NCBI RefSeq assembly: GCF_001039355.2 | Contig: NW_019773603.1 | Coordinates: 207,303-271,302, forward strand | Length of the DNA stretch: 64,000 nt | Reading direction: 5' to 3' | Source of the DNA: Lingula anatina | Taxonomy: Eukaryota > Brachiopoda > Lingulata > Lingulida > Lingulidae | In this document: positions 25,001-37,694 of the stretch, piece after piece | Numbering within the stretch: position 1 is the stretch's first letter | Layout of the letters: each line of letters begins with the position of its first letter | Translations under genes and position numbers: made by a program | Notes under the pieces: generated by a model | The model's input: the letters and a program-made list of their open reading frames with translations, nothing else | Database searches by the model: none | Told to the model about the DNA's origin: nothing

Positions 25001-27356
25001 AATATGATAATCTCTTACTTAGATCTAGCACCCTAAGTCTGGTATTGACCTTGAATGACCTTATCAGTTCAAGGTCATATGATAATCTCTTACCTAAGAT
25101 CTAGCACCCTGAGTCTGGTATTGACCTTGAGAGACCTCATCAGGTCAAGGTCATATGATAATCTCTTACCTAAGATCTAGCACCCTGAGTCTGGTATTGA
25201 CCTTGAGAGACCTCATCAGGGCAAAGCAGCCATGGTAGGCAAAGCCATTCCAAGAAAGGTCCAAAATCTCAATTGTGTTGTTTACCTACAATATATGTTC
25301 TCTTTAAATAAACACTGATATTGTAAAGTTATACTGGATAAACTATACAGTATATCTAAGAAAAGTGTGCATTTTTGGAATCATTACTAAGAACGCATTC
25401 AGAACAACAGACTTACAGATCAGTGGATCAAAAATGGCAATCCACTAAAAAGCTTGCTGCTTAATTCCCAATAAGACACTGAATAGATTCCCTATGGGAA
25501 TTACACGACAGGCATTCCAGTGGGTCGACCATATTTGACCCGCAGATCTGTTAGCCTGCTTTTCTGAATGCACAGTAAGTTTAAATCAAATAATCAAATA
25601 ATATCACTTTTCAAGTTAATATGCCTCATAACTCGGCACCTTACAAAATGCTCGCAATCACATCTGATGGAACAGTTCTTTTAAAATTTATATTAGCCAG
25701 AATTCATATGAACAATACTTAACTTAAATCATTCCTGAACTCAAACCAATTTACCAGACCCAAAGTGTCCAATGCAGCATTTATTGAAATACTTCAGATC
25801 CATTTTTTTTCAAAACTTTCATCATTTATGTTATTTAGTGCCTGGTATCTAAGTGTACCTTTAAACAATTAGCCAGTGCCACTGCCCCTTTCCTGCATAT
25901 GGAGTTCCAGCTAAGGTCCAGGTCAATCACGCTTTCATTCACCGTCTGCAATCAAGACATTATGACTGAGCCCTGCATGAAGTCTATTTTCAGATATGTT
26001 TAGAGGCAGAAATGTTAATTTTAGAGGTTTAGATCCTTGTCTGCAAGCACATCATAACAGTTAAAGAGTCTTAAGTTTATATTTTAATTATAACAATAAA
26101 ATTTCTCATCAGGTTATATAATGTACAACACATCAAAGATGAAAAAGTATTTAGAAATTTAAGAAGGAGTAGAAGAAAATGGTATTAGTGATAAAGAAAA
26201 TGAGAAGCAGTGTGAAGGCAAAAAAGTCATAATTAAGTGGCAAGAAGACCCAAACTTACCAGTCCAGAGGCTAAATGAACACCACCAACTTCACCAATCT
26301 CATTATGGCTAAGATCCAAGGAGGTGAGAGATTCGTTATTCTTCAGGGCTTCTCCTAAAAGTTTGGCACATGCATCAGTGAGGTGGTTTTCTGGAAATAA
26401 AAAAAAATATATCCTCATATTTCAAATTTCAAAAAGTGTAGAATGTGCAAATCTTTGTTCCATAAAATAAAATAAAAGTAACTGACTTTTTAACTCCATG
26501 GGGACTCGCGCTGAATGCAATCAGATTAACAGATTAACAAGCCTCTTTCAGGTGTTGAGTACAATTCATAAAAGCTGGGGATTGTAAAAGGACATTGGAC
26601 ACAAGAGGAGACATGATGATTTTTGAATCTGGTTGCATTCAGCGAGAGTCCCCGCGGAGTTAGTTTTGCACGCACCCAAAAGTAACATTGGAACTTCCAG
26701 CAGCCCAATGTGATCTCAACCCCAATGAACAATCTGGCTGTCAAGATATATGAGTATTAAATAACAGTTAAGTCTATTTCTATTATGATCTTTTATCAGC
26801 CTAACCCTTTGCCTACCTTTCAGGACAAGTGTTTTCAGTGTAGTATTAATCTGCAGCATGTCAGCAAATGCCCGGCAGCCTCTCAGCCCTATGAAGTTCT
26901 CCGAGACATTCTGATATGTTAAATGTTTGAAATCATTTAAGCTGAAAGTCATAATGAACTGAATATTGCAACATTTCATATGTTTTTACTGAAACACATT
27001 AAGCTGTTGTATGTTTTTTCTTTTTTCAAAAGAAAATTTAAAGTTTTTAAATGGAATTGTATTTCTGTTATTCAGTAAAATAGGCAGTAAATGGAGTTAT
27101 GGTTTCATTAATTGCAAACATATTCTTTGCAGACTGCATATACTTGTTTCCCAAGGACATGTTACATCATCTTTTTGGTAGTAATATTAATATCTCTGCT
27201 ACAAAATTGCATTCTTATGCAAAGTGAACATGCAAGGAATGGATGTATCTGAGCATGCAACTAATGCCACAGGAAAAAATGAATGTTGCATCTAAATCTG
27301 TCACTGATGACCAGTCATACACGACTGACAAGCCATCATGATAATTACAATGAACA

Positions 27357-27440
<84 letters not shown>

Positions 27441-30400
27441 GAGAGAGTGTACGTCACAAGAATCATCTTACCATCTGTACAATAAAGTGATTTTCTTCCA
27501 GCATCTTGGCCAGTGCCATCCCTCCCAATCCCTCCAGATAGTTGTCTGTCAGGTCCACCATCTCTGTCACCGTGTTCACCTGGAATTAGAACAAAAATTG
27601 TTTAAAACTTTTTTCTCCACTGACCCTTCAGAAAAAAGAGCTTGGTGGCCTTACATCTCAAGTGTCGGAAGGTTGCTTAAAAACAGAAAACAGAAAACTG
27701 TGAAGTGAAACAATCATATTTTCCAATTTACAAAAAAGTCTTAAAAATACATTTTCAATTTGGATACGTAATACTTAACAGCATAATCACCATCAAATTT
27801 TTAATGATGTGGACATTAAGGACTGCAGGCCACAGTGTGTCTGTACATAAACCCTCAATGAAGTGTCTTTTTACCTTGAAAGCTGCTGCCAAGGGTTTGG
27901 TGGCAGGTCCTCCCAGGTAATGGTGACACATCTTGAGGTGACGCTCTCCCAAGTTCTTGACTATATAAGAAACAGGAACGACACCTGAAACAGTTCAGCT
28001 CATTTTAATGGCAAGCACAAAACCTACTTGGATAATAATGAAGACAAGAGTAACATACTTGATTTTGAGTACCAGTAGTATGGAAAAAGTAGGAAGACCT
28101 ATGACCTTATGACCAGTGATGTAGGGGGCTACTTAAGGTTAAAAAAAAAAAAAAAGAGAAAAAATTTTATTTTCACTTTTAACAGAACAAAAATCATGTC
28201 TGCAGTAATAATGATTTAAAAGCATGATACAGAATTTATGAAAATATTTTAATTCTGAGGGTTTTTTTTTTTTTTTTACACAAAAAGAATACTACCTGTC
28301 TGTTTACATTTTTCTTCATATGTTCTCTTGCCAGTGGAATCTTCTTTTTCCTTTGCTGAAAAAGGCCAAAATGGCAAAATAAACAGCAACCATTCATCTG
28401 TTCCTTGGGACACTCCAGGGAAAAATTTATCATAAGTATTTAACATTGGATATTTGTGTTCTGTTAGAATTTTAATGTTCACCTTCTCATTCAATTTTTC
28501 CATCAAAGGAAAAAAATGAGCCCTCTGATACTTAAACAAGTTCAATTTGCTCTATTCTGCGCATCTTATTTAAAATTAGTTATACAAAATATTTTTCATA
28601 CTTGAAATTATCTAGCATTTTTGGCACAGGTACAAATCAATTGATTCTTCGTCAAACCAGATGCTAAGTGACAAGGATGTATCAACATATTTATAACCAT
28701 TTTCTTTTAAGAGATTAACTGTCCTTGACTACTAGGGAAAACTGTAAAATGACAGGATTCATGACTGTCAGATGCTAAATTGCTGTTAAAATGACTTTCA
28801 TCACACAATGTCCCCTTCACCCATTCACCCAAGGGTGCTTCAATACAAATGACATACGTAATGCCACTTATGCAGGTACTTACAGCACACACACAGTGGA
28901 CACTGCACTCTTAATGGGCAGCTACTAATACACTGACCAAGAGTGGCCACACCTACTTAATTGATGCAGGACATTTACATAGGCAGCAAAATCAAGGAGT
29001 GGTCTTGAAATGGGCCTACTATTGTTACAGTAATGACCATGACCACTTTAGGTAATTTCACTCATTTTAAACACTGCTGAATTATGCATTTTTTCTTTGA
29101 ATACAGCTTTTTGGTTTGAAATGTCCAAAAGATATAAGTTATAATTACCTGAAGCAGGTTGGGTACAAGTCAGAAAGCAAATCTTTTTGTAACAAAAAAA
29201 TGCACAGTTTTGAGGCTTAAATAAAATATAACCACTTATTAATTTATATCAGCTTTTGAAAAAATTTGTTTATACTCAGTCAATTAACTGCCATATACCG
29301 TGTACTTTACACAGTGGCCATGACAAAATTCAATAGGCAGCTGCTTACTGAGCTGACATGCACCCACTTATCAAACGGTCACTACCACATTAAATGTACA
29401 ATATATGTTATTTGTTCAAAGGCTGACATCACACCCTTTTAGTTACAATTATAGGCCATTTATTCATCCTCAAGTGTCTGCCACTGTTCCTTACCCTTTT
29501 TACCTTTTATTTTGCAATATTTAAAGCAATTTAATTCATGGACAATAAAAAAAGGAGCCTTAAATTAAAATACACCTCTTTAATTCCAATTCCTCAACAG
29601 TAACAACAAATCTGTAGGTAATCTACTAATGTCTGAGATTATGGTTCTTCTTATCTCGATCATGTGTATTCTTTCATAAAGTTGCTTAAATCTGAAAGAA
29701 AGAGAGAGAATTCATATTTAAAGCTAAATCATATCTACTCACGTTTTGGAACTTTTGCATCCTCAAGATCTGTGTCGTATTCATCAGACTCCTGAGGAGG
29801 CCCTTCCAGCCATGCCTCGAAAGCTTCCCTGTACAATGTACTGGGTGTCTGGGGGCGCTCCTCAGAGCCAAACGACGCTCCGAGCATGTCGTCTGCTGTC
29901 TCTTCTTCCAGTCCATTCTCTGTCACTAGTTGTCTGTCTAGTATTGCCTGGGGGAGGATGCCTTCCTCTGAAAGTAAAATGCAATGCTAAATTGCTGAAA
30001 TGCAATTTTTACTCAAAAAATTTCTGGTGACACATTCAAGATTTTGTACCAATTTCTCACCTTGAAAAAAATTGTGATAAGTCAACAGCTTCAAAAGGTT
30101 CAGTTTTACTAATAAAAGTTTTAGTAAACAAAATATATCTCACTGTGACAGTAAAATTTCAAATTTCAAATAATTAAAAGAAAGAAGAGAATTTTTTTGT
30201 CTGACTTCAATCAGTATCAAAGTGTTAGCAGAAGCTAGGTTTCCAGAAAACAAAAAAATAGGTATATTTCTATTTTGTATGGAGCAACATTTTTTTCTCA
30301 CACTCAATCCCTTTGATCACCTAGTTCTGTTAGTAATCTGGAAAACCAGGTAGCCACATCCATCAAAAAGCTGTCATCAGCCATGACAAGTTAAAATCAA

Positions 30401-33400
30401 ACACGTGTTCTTCTCAGTGCATGAAACCCAATATCTCAGTGTTTGGATCCACATCAGAACAACTTAGTAAGAAATGTTTGTAACTGTCTGGTACTTTGAT
30501 TTTTTTCTCAAAGAAACTAAAAATTTTTATATAATTTTGACCACTCATATTTTCTCTTATATACTTTTTTTCTTACAGTAACTGGTTCAATTCTTATATA
30601 AGGAGTGAAAGAGAAAACACCCATACATTAAGAGGAGGGAAAAGAAAATGCTTAAAAGGTAAACAATATCCTCACTCCTTTTTGAATTTCCACTTTTTGT
30701 AAACATTTTATACAATAATAAGCATATTTTTTTATCCCTTATTCAAAATAAGCAGAATTTCTAAAAAAAAAAAAATTTTTTTTTCAAGCTCAGAGATTAT
30801 AATGGTATTATGGACAGGTGTTCTTATCATAACATGCAGACTAGGTATCATTGTTATAAATGTTAATAACTGTCAACACAAACCATTCACACTGCTTTAA
30901 AAAAATTTTGGTCAAATCAGAACAGAAAAAATTTTCAAAATGAGAACCAAAACAATATTACTATTATATTGACTACTTTTCATCTTTAGAAAAAAGGGCA
31001 AAAACTATCCTACCAACAGATTTTGGCCTTCTCTTCCTCTTAGTTTTTGGTCTCCCTGTACTTTTCCTATGGTTCTTTCTTCCATCTGATAAAGTTGGAC
31101 CAGATAGGCTAGGCCTCCACATCTTTTCTCACTGACTTAACACTACTGTTCCAACACAACGTTGTCGCTAGTGATATACCCCTTAATACTGCTTTTTGGG
31201 TAAATTTTGAAAGGTGTGTTCACACAAAGTTAGATCCGAACTGGTTTTGGTTTTAATGTCTTTCCAAGACCATTTATCTTACTTTTCAGGAATCTAGAAA
31301 ATCTAGAAGTGCGTCTATGCAGACAGATATCTACAGTTAAAACAATCAACAATCAATAAGCTCTTCTGTGCAGTGCACTGGACATTAATTAAATCAGAAG
31401 GACACTAATTCAGGTGTCTGGACTGATGCTTTTTCAGATCTTCATGTTTGAACACACGTAAGCACACAAATGTCGCAAGTGCTCCATGCCTATCTGCTTT
31501 CATGCTTCTGTCACACATCTGTTTACTCAGGTTGAAGTATCGTCAGAAGCCCTTAATCTGCTTTGCCACTGCCTTTACCTTACGTATTAGGCCAAAGGCA
31601 GTAAAATACCTTCTGTCCCTAGACAGCTAGCAGTGAAATATATGGGGATATTGCAAAACTGCTGTTTACAATTTTATTTTATACACATGCATTAAAATAT
31701 TCCAAAAAAAAATTAATAAAATCAAAAGATGTCAATGAAATAAAGTCTTTTAGGTAGAGATGGCGAACTATAGGTATGAAATGCTCCATTATGACCCACA
31801 TGTTCCATGCCTTTTTCCTTAATACCTAATGTCAACTTGACATTTTCTGTCTCCAAATTTGTCTTCCAGATCTATTTCTATGTCATTCATTAACTTTTAG
31901 TGCATGATCTTGCATTTTTGATCTGTCTTTTCAATTAATGGCAGAAAATGTTTATGACTTAAAAGGTGGTACACTTTACTTTGACACCAAATGGTTTTCC
32001 TTTTGTATTTTACTGGCCATTTACAAATTTTGCTTCATTTTAGGGCCAAGAAAAAAGAGAGAGGTAAAAACCCTTCCACTCATTCTCCAAAATTTAGAAA
32101 CAACTAAAAACGCCTGCATCTCCTTCCCCAACTTGATGAAAAACATGCTGCCTTTTTTTTTCAGAGGTCCTCTTTGGGCCTTGGCTCAAGTTTTATAAGG
32201 AGTCTTTTGTTATCAATACCCAAATTGTCCCCATTACAATATATGTTTCAAACTCAACCCATGATGTGTTCCCACTGGCATTAAACTAAAACTGATTTAG
32301 GTCTGAAACGTGTCACGAGATGTCCACATAAATTCACCTGCAATACACATATTACATATATTTGATGTGCAATGGTGACCATTAGGCATGGGGGGGGGGG
32401 GGGGGGCAGGGGGCAAATGAGCCATCCTTTACCTGGAAAAGGTCTACTCTACCTGTTTGTTCTAGGTCATTTGTCAAGTTGCATCAACTAAGAAAGAAAA
32501 AAGTTTCAATTCTTCAGAAGCCCCCCTCCCTCCCCCTTAAAAACTGCCGACTTCAGGTGTGGAAAATCCAAAAGGCACTTTAGATTCCATAATCCTCAAC
32601 AGTGACATAAGTTGGCCATTTAGAGACATATCTTAAAGCTGAAACATTTTTCTGTTCAAATCTTTTACAAACAGCTTATAAACGGCATTCTATGAAACCA
32701 ATCTAGCCTGGGGTCTGTGTACAGTCAATAGGACACAGTGCCTGATTTACACCCAGTAATTGAATTCCACACTATATCCAGTCTCCGCTAACAATGGCCA
32801 CTTGTGTGCTGTCCACACAAAACTACTGTGTACTGCAAACACTTGTGATTGCACTTTGGCTACAAAACAACTACTTGAGTACATTATGCCCCAGAGGGCC
32901 AAAAGGGGGAATGAAACTTTTGTAGCTTTTCTTGTCGCTTTAATAAAAAACATTTCCATTCACTGCAGGTTGATGTGACCTCAGTATTTTCTTTTGCTTT
33001 ACAGCAGCAGATTTGCCTTGCATGATACTTTATATTTCATACAGTACTGGTACACATGTTATTTATCCTCATGACTTTTCTTTATCTGACATATACAGTA
33101 GAAAGTTTCACTTTTTCAATTATGATAAACATCCCAGTTTGGCTGATTTCATCTTATCACATACGATACCACTAGCTCTTCAACTGGATGACATGAATGC
33201 TACCTTAAGAAAATCTTAAGTAGACTGACAGTGATGCTGCCCCCATGCCCCAAGTGCCTCAATATCAAAAGCTGTCATGCCAATCTCAAGTATCAACAGA
33301 CTTAATCCCAAATCCAAATGTCTTTCTCAATGACATAACTCAGGTGTGACAGAGGGTCCCTGGAGAACAGCCTGTCGTTCCGAATTTCAATCTCAGTAAA

Positions 33401-36400
33401 GCATTACATTACCTTGTTTGTATCTGGTGGATCAATTTGTCTGGCAAAATATTCAGATAAGATACATACTCTTCGGATTAATAAACTCTGCTACTCAGTG
33501 TCTTATCACAGAAGGGTTTTTTGGAATCATATTTTGAATGTGTACTGTACTTTTTATAGACCAAACATAATGGAGCTTCACTTCTTTTTTGGTTCACGTG
33601 AATACATGTATAATTATTCAAAAGAGAAAGACATTGTCACAATACCTCTTTAATTATTTTATTCATTTACCTCCACTTTCATATCTTTTATTGAAGTGAC
33701 CAAAGTTAAATTAAGTGCACAGATTTCACCACCATTCTTTTAAAAACATAAATGATTGTTGCCTCTCTAACTTGAGAGTTAATTAATAAAACCATTATTT
33801 GGATTGTAAAGCGTCACTTATTGTTATGTGAATTGATTTACAGCACTACATATATGTGCTCAACACGTAGGGGAACTCACTTTAATGGTTCTCTCACACC
33901 TCCGGCAAAATGTATTGACTTATACTTAGTCTCGATATTGGCCCTGAAAGACTGTTACATAAAATTCCACTGCCTGCCTACGAAAAATGGAGCCAACTTC
34001 TGTTAATAAAGCACCGTTCAAATACCACAACAAAACCAATGGTAACAGCTCTGGTGTCAATCTCCATATCAAATAGTGTGAATGGTCTCTGTTGACATTA
34101 AGTCAAATAATATTTCTTTAAGATAACATGATACTTGCATATTGACTGACATGGAGTCAGACATTTAGATTGCTCATTTTTGTAGCTTCAGAATTGATGG
34201 ATCATATTTTAGGCATTGTACCTTAAATATTATCTAAGGCAAAAAACTCAGTACTAAGCGGTAATACGAGTCCATTTTATTAACACACTGCCAAAAGGTA
34301 CAATCATCATGGGGAAACATAATATCCTCCATTACGGAAACATAAAAAATATCATTTACTCAACTTTTCATAAATTTAGAATGCCATACAATTTGTGTCA
34401 ACATATTTAACATGATCACTTCAACTGACACCCACAAGTATGTGTACATAAACTGCTTTGACTTGGTATTAATTTGATTTGGTGAAATAATTCATTTGGC
34501 TGAATTTTCTACCCGAAGGGCCGAAATGAAATGGTGAGTGAACATAACCCTGGTAATCAGCCACTGTAAATAACTGGCATCTAGTATACTTAATAGTGGA
34601 GATGGCAGAGACAAGAAATCAGGACTGAGGGAGGGGTCGGCTCACTTACCTATAGGCCATGATGGTGGCCTGACATACAGCTCGTGATCTTCTGGCCTTT
34701 GAGTCTTAGGTTTATTATCATCTTCTTGCTCTTCATCTTCTTCTTCCTCGTCATCAGCATCAGCACCGGTACCTTGAAAGAAAAAGAAACAAACCATTGG
34801 CAAATATCACATCATAAAAGAAAATATTTTGTTCAGTGTATGATAGACTTCCCTTGAGCATCAATACAATATTGGCCACGTTCCCAATCCAATGCTACTA
34901 CCATTTTTAGACCAACTTTCAAACAGTGGTTCCTCGATCATTCTGCATTTAGTCTAATTATTTACCATCTCACACCAAAAAGTTTTTTTAATGTTATCTT
35001 GATTTTGATATCTAGCTCATCTTAAAGACATAAAAACTCATGTTATTTGTTCAATGACAAAATCACTTATTCAACACAAAAATACACTCGACTACTTTAC
35101 CTTTTAGCTCCGTGACTGACCATGCCTGCGGACTGGCACTCTTCCTCCTTGCAGAGGCTTCCCCCTTGGATTTGGCACTATGGAAAAAAAAAAAAAGAAT
35201 AAGAAGTTGATAATTTGTGGTAATGAAAATTATCATAATTTTTTTAACTCAAAAAGTTGTTTCTATGATTAAAAAAAGGCTTGAAGAAGCAGCTCTTCTG
35301 CCTGCGCTTTGCTTTACTGTAAAGATGGCACAAAAAATTAATTTTTTAATTTTGATAATAAATCACAAACTCCAAGACAAATGTTCTCTAGACAAGTTTT
35401 TTTTAATGACATGCCTGTCCATTATGTTGAAACGTTTTAAGGATCATACCCATACTGCCAATGTAGCACAGAACAAATTTTTTTTATGAAAAAAAATTTG
35501 GGCGCAGTTTTGCCATTACTCTAATACCAGTACCTGGGAATAGTACTCCTTAGTTTGCCATAGCTGCTTTTGGCTCGTTGTTGGTGCTGTCCTCTCTGGG
35601 ATTTGTATCCACCAGGTGTCGCTGTGATGGGACGGATAAGGATATCCGGTAGAGGATCCCCAACATTGTATCTTTGGTCTACATAACTACTGCTACTGCC
35701 TATGCCTATGAAGAATTTTAACCACGATGAAATACAGATACAATATTTTAAATCATCACAATGAATCATGGTCATAAAATATATATATATCTAATTGTAT
35801 CCATACTTTTTTCACATTTAAAGTTGGAATTAAAAAAAATACAAACATATCTGAAAAATCTGAGTGCTAAAAAAAAAAAAAAATTCCATGTATTGACCAA
35901 TTTATTTTCAATGTAAATGTTTATTTAAAAATGGGGCATATCTTTAGTGTTTTTCACAAGACCCTTAAAAATATTTACAAACTGTAAAACATTTCTATGC
36001 AGCATCATTTCAGACTACTACACTCCTGTTCAAAGTGCAACAACTTTTGTTTTGAAAAATGTAATGTTTACCCTAGTTACAGTTTTATAAACAGAAACTA
36101 CTGTTTCCAAACATTTTATTTTAGTCTCAAACAATTCACTCTTTAATTGCTGGTTGGCTTTTGCTACATTTACTTCATTTTGGGATATTTAAAAGTGTTG
36201 TTAACTCTTAAAATTTAGCCTGAAAAAAAATATTAAGTCAAAACCACTGCCTAATCAAAATCTTTTTTTAAATCAGTAACAAAACTTTAAGTAGTTTTTC
36301 CCCCATTTAGAGTAATTCTTTTTTAACTTATGAAAAAAGCAAGTTTCAACATCATGTACTAATGTCTACAATACTGCTTACCTTTACGATAAATAAAAAA

Positions 36401-36662
36401 ACATATAGCTAATAACATGCACATAAATGATTAAAGTAGAAAATTATATAGTTTATCTTTACACATCATAAAAAAGCCTCAGTCACCTGCTGAAAGTGAA
36501 CTTTTACTGCTGCTTGCAAGAGAATCCCTACTGTGACTATGTCTTGAGCATCGTTGGTTGTGGTTTAAATCAATTGAGGAGTCATCTTTCCCTTGTCTTT
36601 TTATCACCTACAAATTGGTAAGGAATAGCAGTAATTTATTAGCAATGGCTTTACAAATGGTA

Positions 36663-36698
<36 letters not shown>

Positions 36699-37086
36699 TG
36701 ACAAACTGGACTGTGTCATTTAAAGTTATTTTTACTGGTCAAATTCCTAAACTCTACTTGAAGGGAGGTTTGAATCTGTTTCCCCAAATTCATTTTTAAA
36801 AACAAACCAAGTAACAATTCGAAAACTCCAAACTTTGGACTTTCTGAAAGTTATTTAATCGACCGAGTAACTTCAGTAAGTACAAAGTTTACCACCACCT
36901 GTTGCTTGTCGCTTGAATTACAGCACGTTCAAGTTAACAAACACCGAGGAAACATAATCTACTTAAGCGCGTTGATTTGATTACGATAAAATCTCACTCA
37001 ACGAAAAGGTGTAAAACGCGTGGCAACCAGCTTACCTTTCTCTGATAACTTGATTTTGCTCGCTGCGGTGGACTGCCACTAAACAT
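22039..37086 (-). CDS. LRRC74-like leucine-rich repeat protein with C-terminal EF-hand
   Basis: Exons in transcript order: 37036-37086, 36487-36607, 35534-35705, 35101-35177, 34650-34772, 29743-29967, 28296-28355, 27875-27960, 27472-27579, 26817-26910, 26260-26390, 25859-25945, 25170-25285, 24286-24364, 23944-24033, 22601-22705, 22039-22212. All phases agree, giving 632 residues from MFSGSPPQRAKSSYQRK to LTNVRMG. Residues 1-275 are Ser-rich and then strongly acidic, probably disordered. About 280-520 hold some eight 28-residue RNase-inhibitor-type LRRs (SLTSLDLSHNEIGEVG; VIDLDLSWNSI; RVLDLSNNRLNAQAAQKF). The C-terminus carries one canonical EF-hand loop, DKDKSGDITVDE. Exons largely match single repeats. 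The LRR solenoid points to protein binding, and the EF-hand to calcium control (inference). Family assignment rests on recall of architecture. Confidence 0.88.
23099..23107 (-). other. Candidate 9-nt microexon of the LRR/EF-hand gene
   Basis: On the - strand, CTTCAG|GGATGCAGG|GTAAGT has a good acceptor and a near-perfect donor 9 bases apart. It is phase 0 with both neighbours and would insert Gly-Cys-Arg between GLE and DITLS. Direct splicing without it also gives a sensible protein. Confidence 0.3.
24765..25225 (-). repeat. Six-copy 76-bp array made from an LRR exon end and its splice donor
   Basis: GATCTAGCACCCTGAG recurs at 24795, 24871, 24947, 25022, 25098 and 25174 (spacing 75-76). On the - strand each unit reads CTGATGAGG, TCT-CTCAAGGTCAATACC, CTAGATCTTAG|GTAAGAG and intron. 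That is the 3' half of exon 25170-25285 plus its donor and flank. The first unit in transcription order is the functional exon end. The other five lie in the intron, and most keep a donor-like CTTAG|GTAAG. Confidence 0.95.
25393..25573. mobile_element. Inverted-repeat element, copy 2 (related to 1845-2015)
   Basis: Starts CGCATTCAGAACAACAGACT and ends CTGCTTTTCTGAATGCAC; the complementarity extends about 55 bases inward with mismatches (AGATCAGTGGATCAAA / TTTGACCCGCAGATCT). Intronic, between exons 25170-25285 and 25859-25945 of the LRR gene. Confidence 0.65.
26491..26662. mobile_element. 172-bp MITE with about 36-bp terminal inverted repeats
   Basis: Left end TAACTCCATGGGGACTCGCG continues CTGAATGCAATCAGATT. 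The right end is its complement with about four mismatches (AATCTGGTTGCATTCAGC, then GAGAGTCCCCGCGGAGTTA). The outermost TA on each side fits a TA target duplication. The 72-residue antisense open frame here is a by-product. Confidence 0.8.
27359..27450. repeat. (TG)n(AG)n microsatellite beside an LRR-gene donor
   Basis: About 19 TG units are followed by about 25 AG units. On the - (sense) strand it is (CT)n(CA)n, starting about 22 bases inside the intron after the donor of exon 27472-27579. Confidence 0.95.
28296..28355 (-). CDS. 60-nt exon of the LRR/EF-hand gene, likely cassette
   Basis: Acceptor TTTTTCAG and donor ACAG|GTAGTA bound 60 bases encoding a charged stretch (KEKEDSTGKRTYEEKCKQT). 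It is phase 1 at both ends, so inclusion or skipping keeps the frame: with it PK-P...QT-V-KNLG, without it PK-L-KNLG. It forms the link between the acidic N-terminal region and the first LRR. Confidence 0.65.
29968..34649 (-). other. Large LRR-gene intron
   Basis: Apart from the alternative first exon at 31014-31122, no further exons were found. Open frames on the + strand (31938-32198, 33414-33653 and others) lack motifs and splice context. A G-run occurs at 32389-32405. Confidence 0.5.
31014..31122 (-). CDS. Alternative first exon of the LRR/EF-hand gene
   Basis: On the - strand an ATG opens 36 codons (MWRPSLSGPTLSDGRKNHR...) ending at a GTAGGA donor in phase 1, exactly the phase needed to splice to exon 29743-29967. 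An in-frame TGA lies just upstream of the ATG, so this would be a first exon, not an internal one. The tail (TGRPKTKRKRRPKS) is strongly basic with an AT-hook-like GRPK and could act as a nuclear signal. It would replace the acidic N-terminus of the long form. Confidence 0.5.
36664..36699. repeat. (TTA)n microsatellite
   Basis: Twelve uninterrupted TTA units in the first intron of the LRR gene. Confidence 0.95.
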
Positions 37087-37694
37087 CGTGAAATCTAACT
37101 CATGGCCGAAGTTGTGCAAACTCAAGACAACAGTCGTGCCACGGCCATCTCTAACTAAAAAGCTGTTGTCGCTATTTAGTTCACCTATAGAATAACATAG
37201 CCTTTAGTATACAATTGGCAATACAAACAGCAAATCCAATGTCAACAACCCAATGAATGAGGTCTTTGAAACTGGAGCCGCATGCGCTTTACGTCATCAT
37301 TTTGTGTGCACATTCGCATCAAACAGCGGGGAGCCATTGTAAAAGAAAAAAGTTGACAAATCTTCCGCAGTCTTATAAAAGCCCACCTCTTGCTTATGAT
37401 ATCTATGTCGTTTTCATAGAATTCGTTGAACGTATTTTGGCCCAAATTTTCTGTATACAGTCAAATAAAAGCTATCTTTCTGCCGATGGGTATGCAGGTT
37501 GCGGACCCCCTCCCCCTTCTATTTTTCATGAACGTCAATTCATTTTTATTTTATTTTTTGAACACAAAAAAGCACACAAAACAAATTTATTATTTGCATG
37601 TAGGCCTACAGCGGGAATGGGAGAAGGACTAGGCCTATCATTCTCATGTTGCTCTGAACATAAAGCACACATTCTCAATATATAGCCTATAGGT

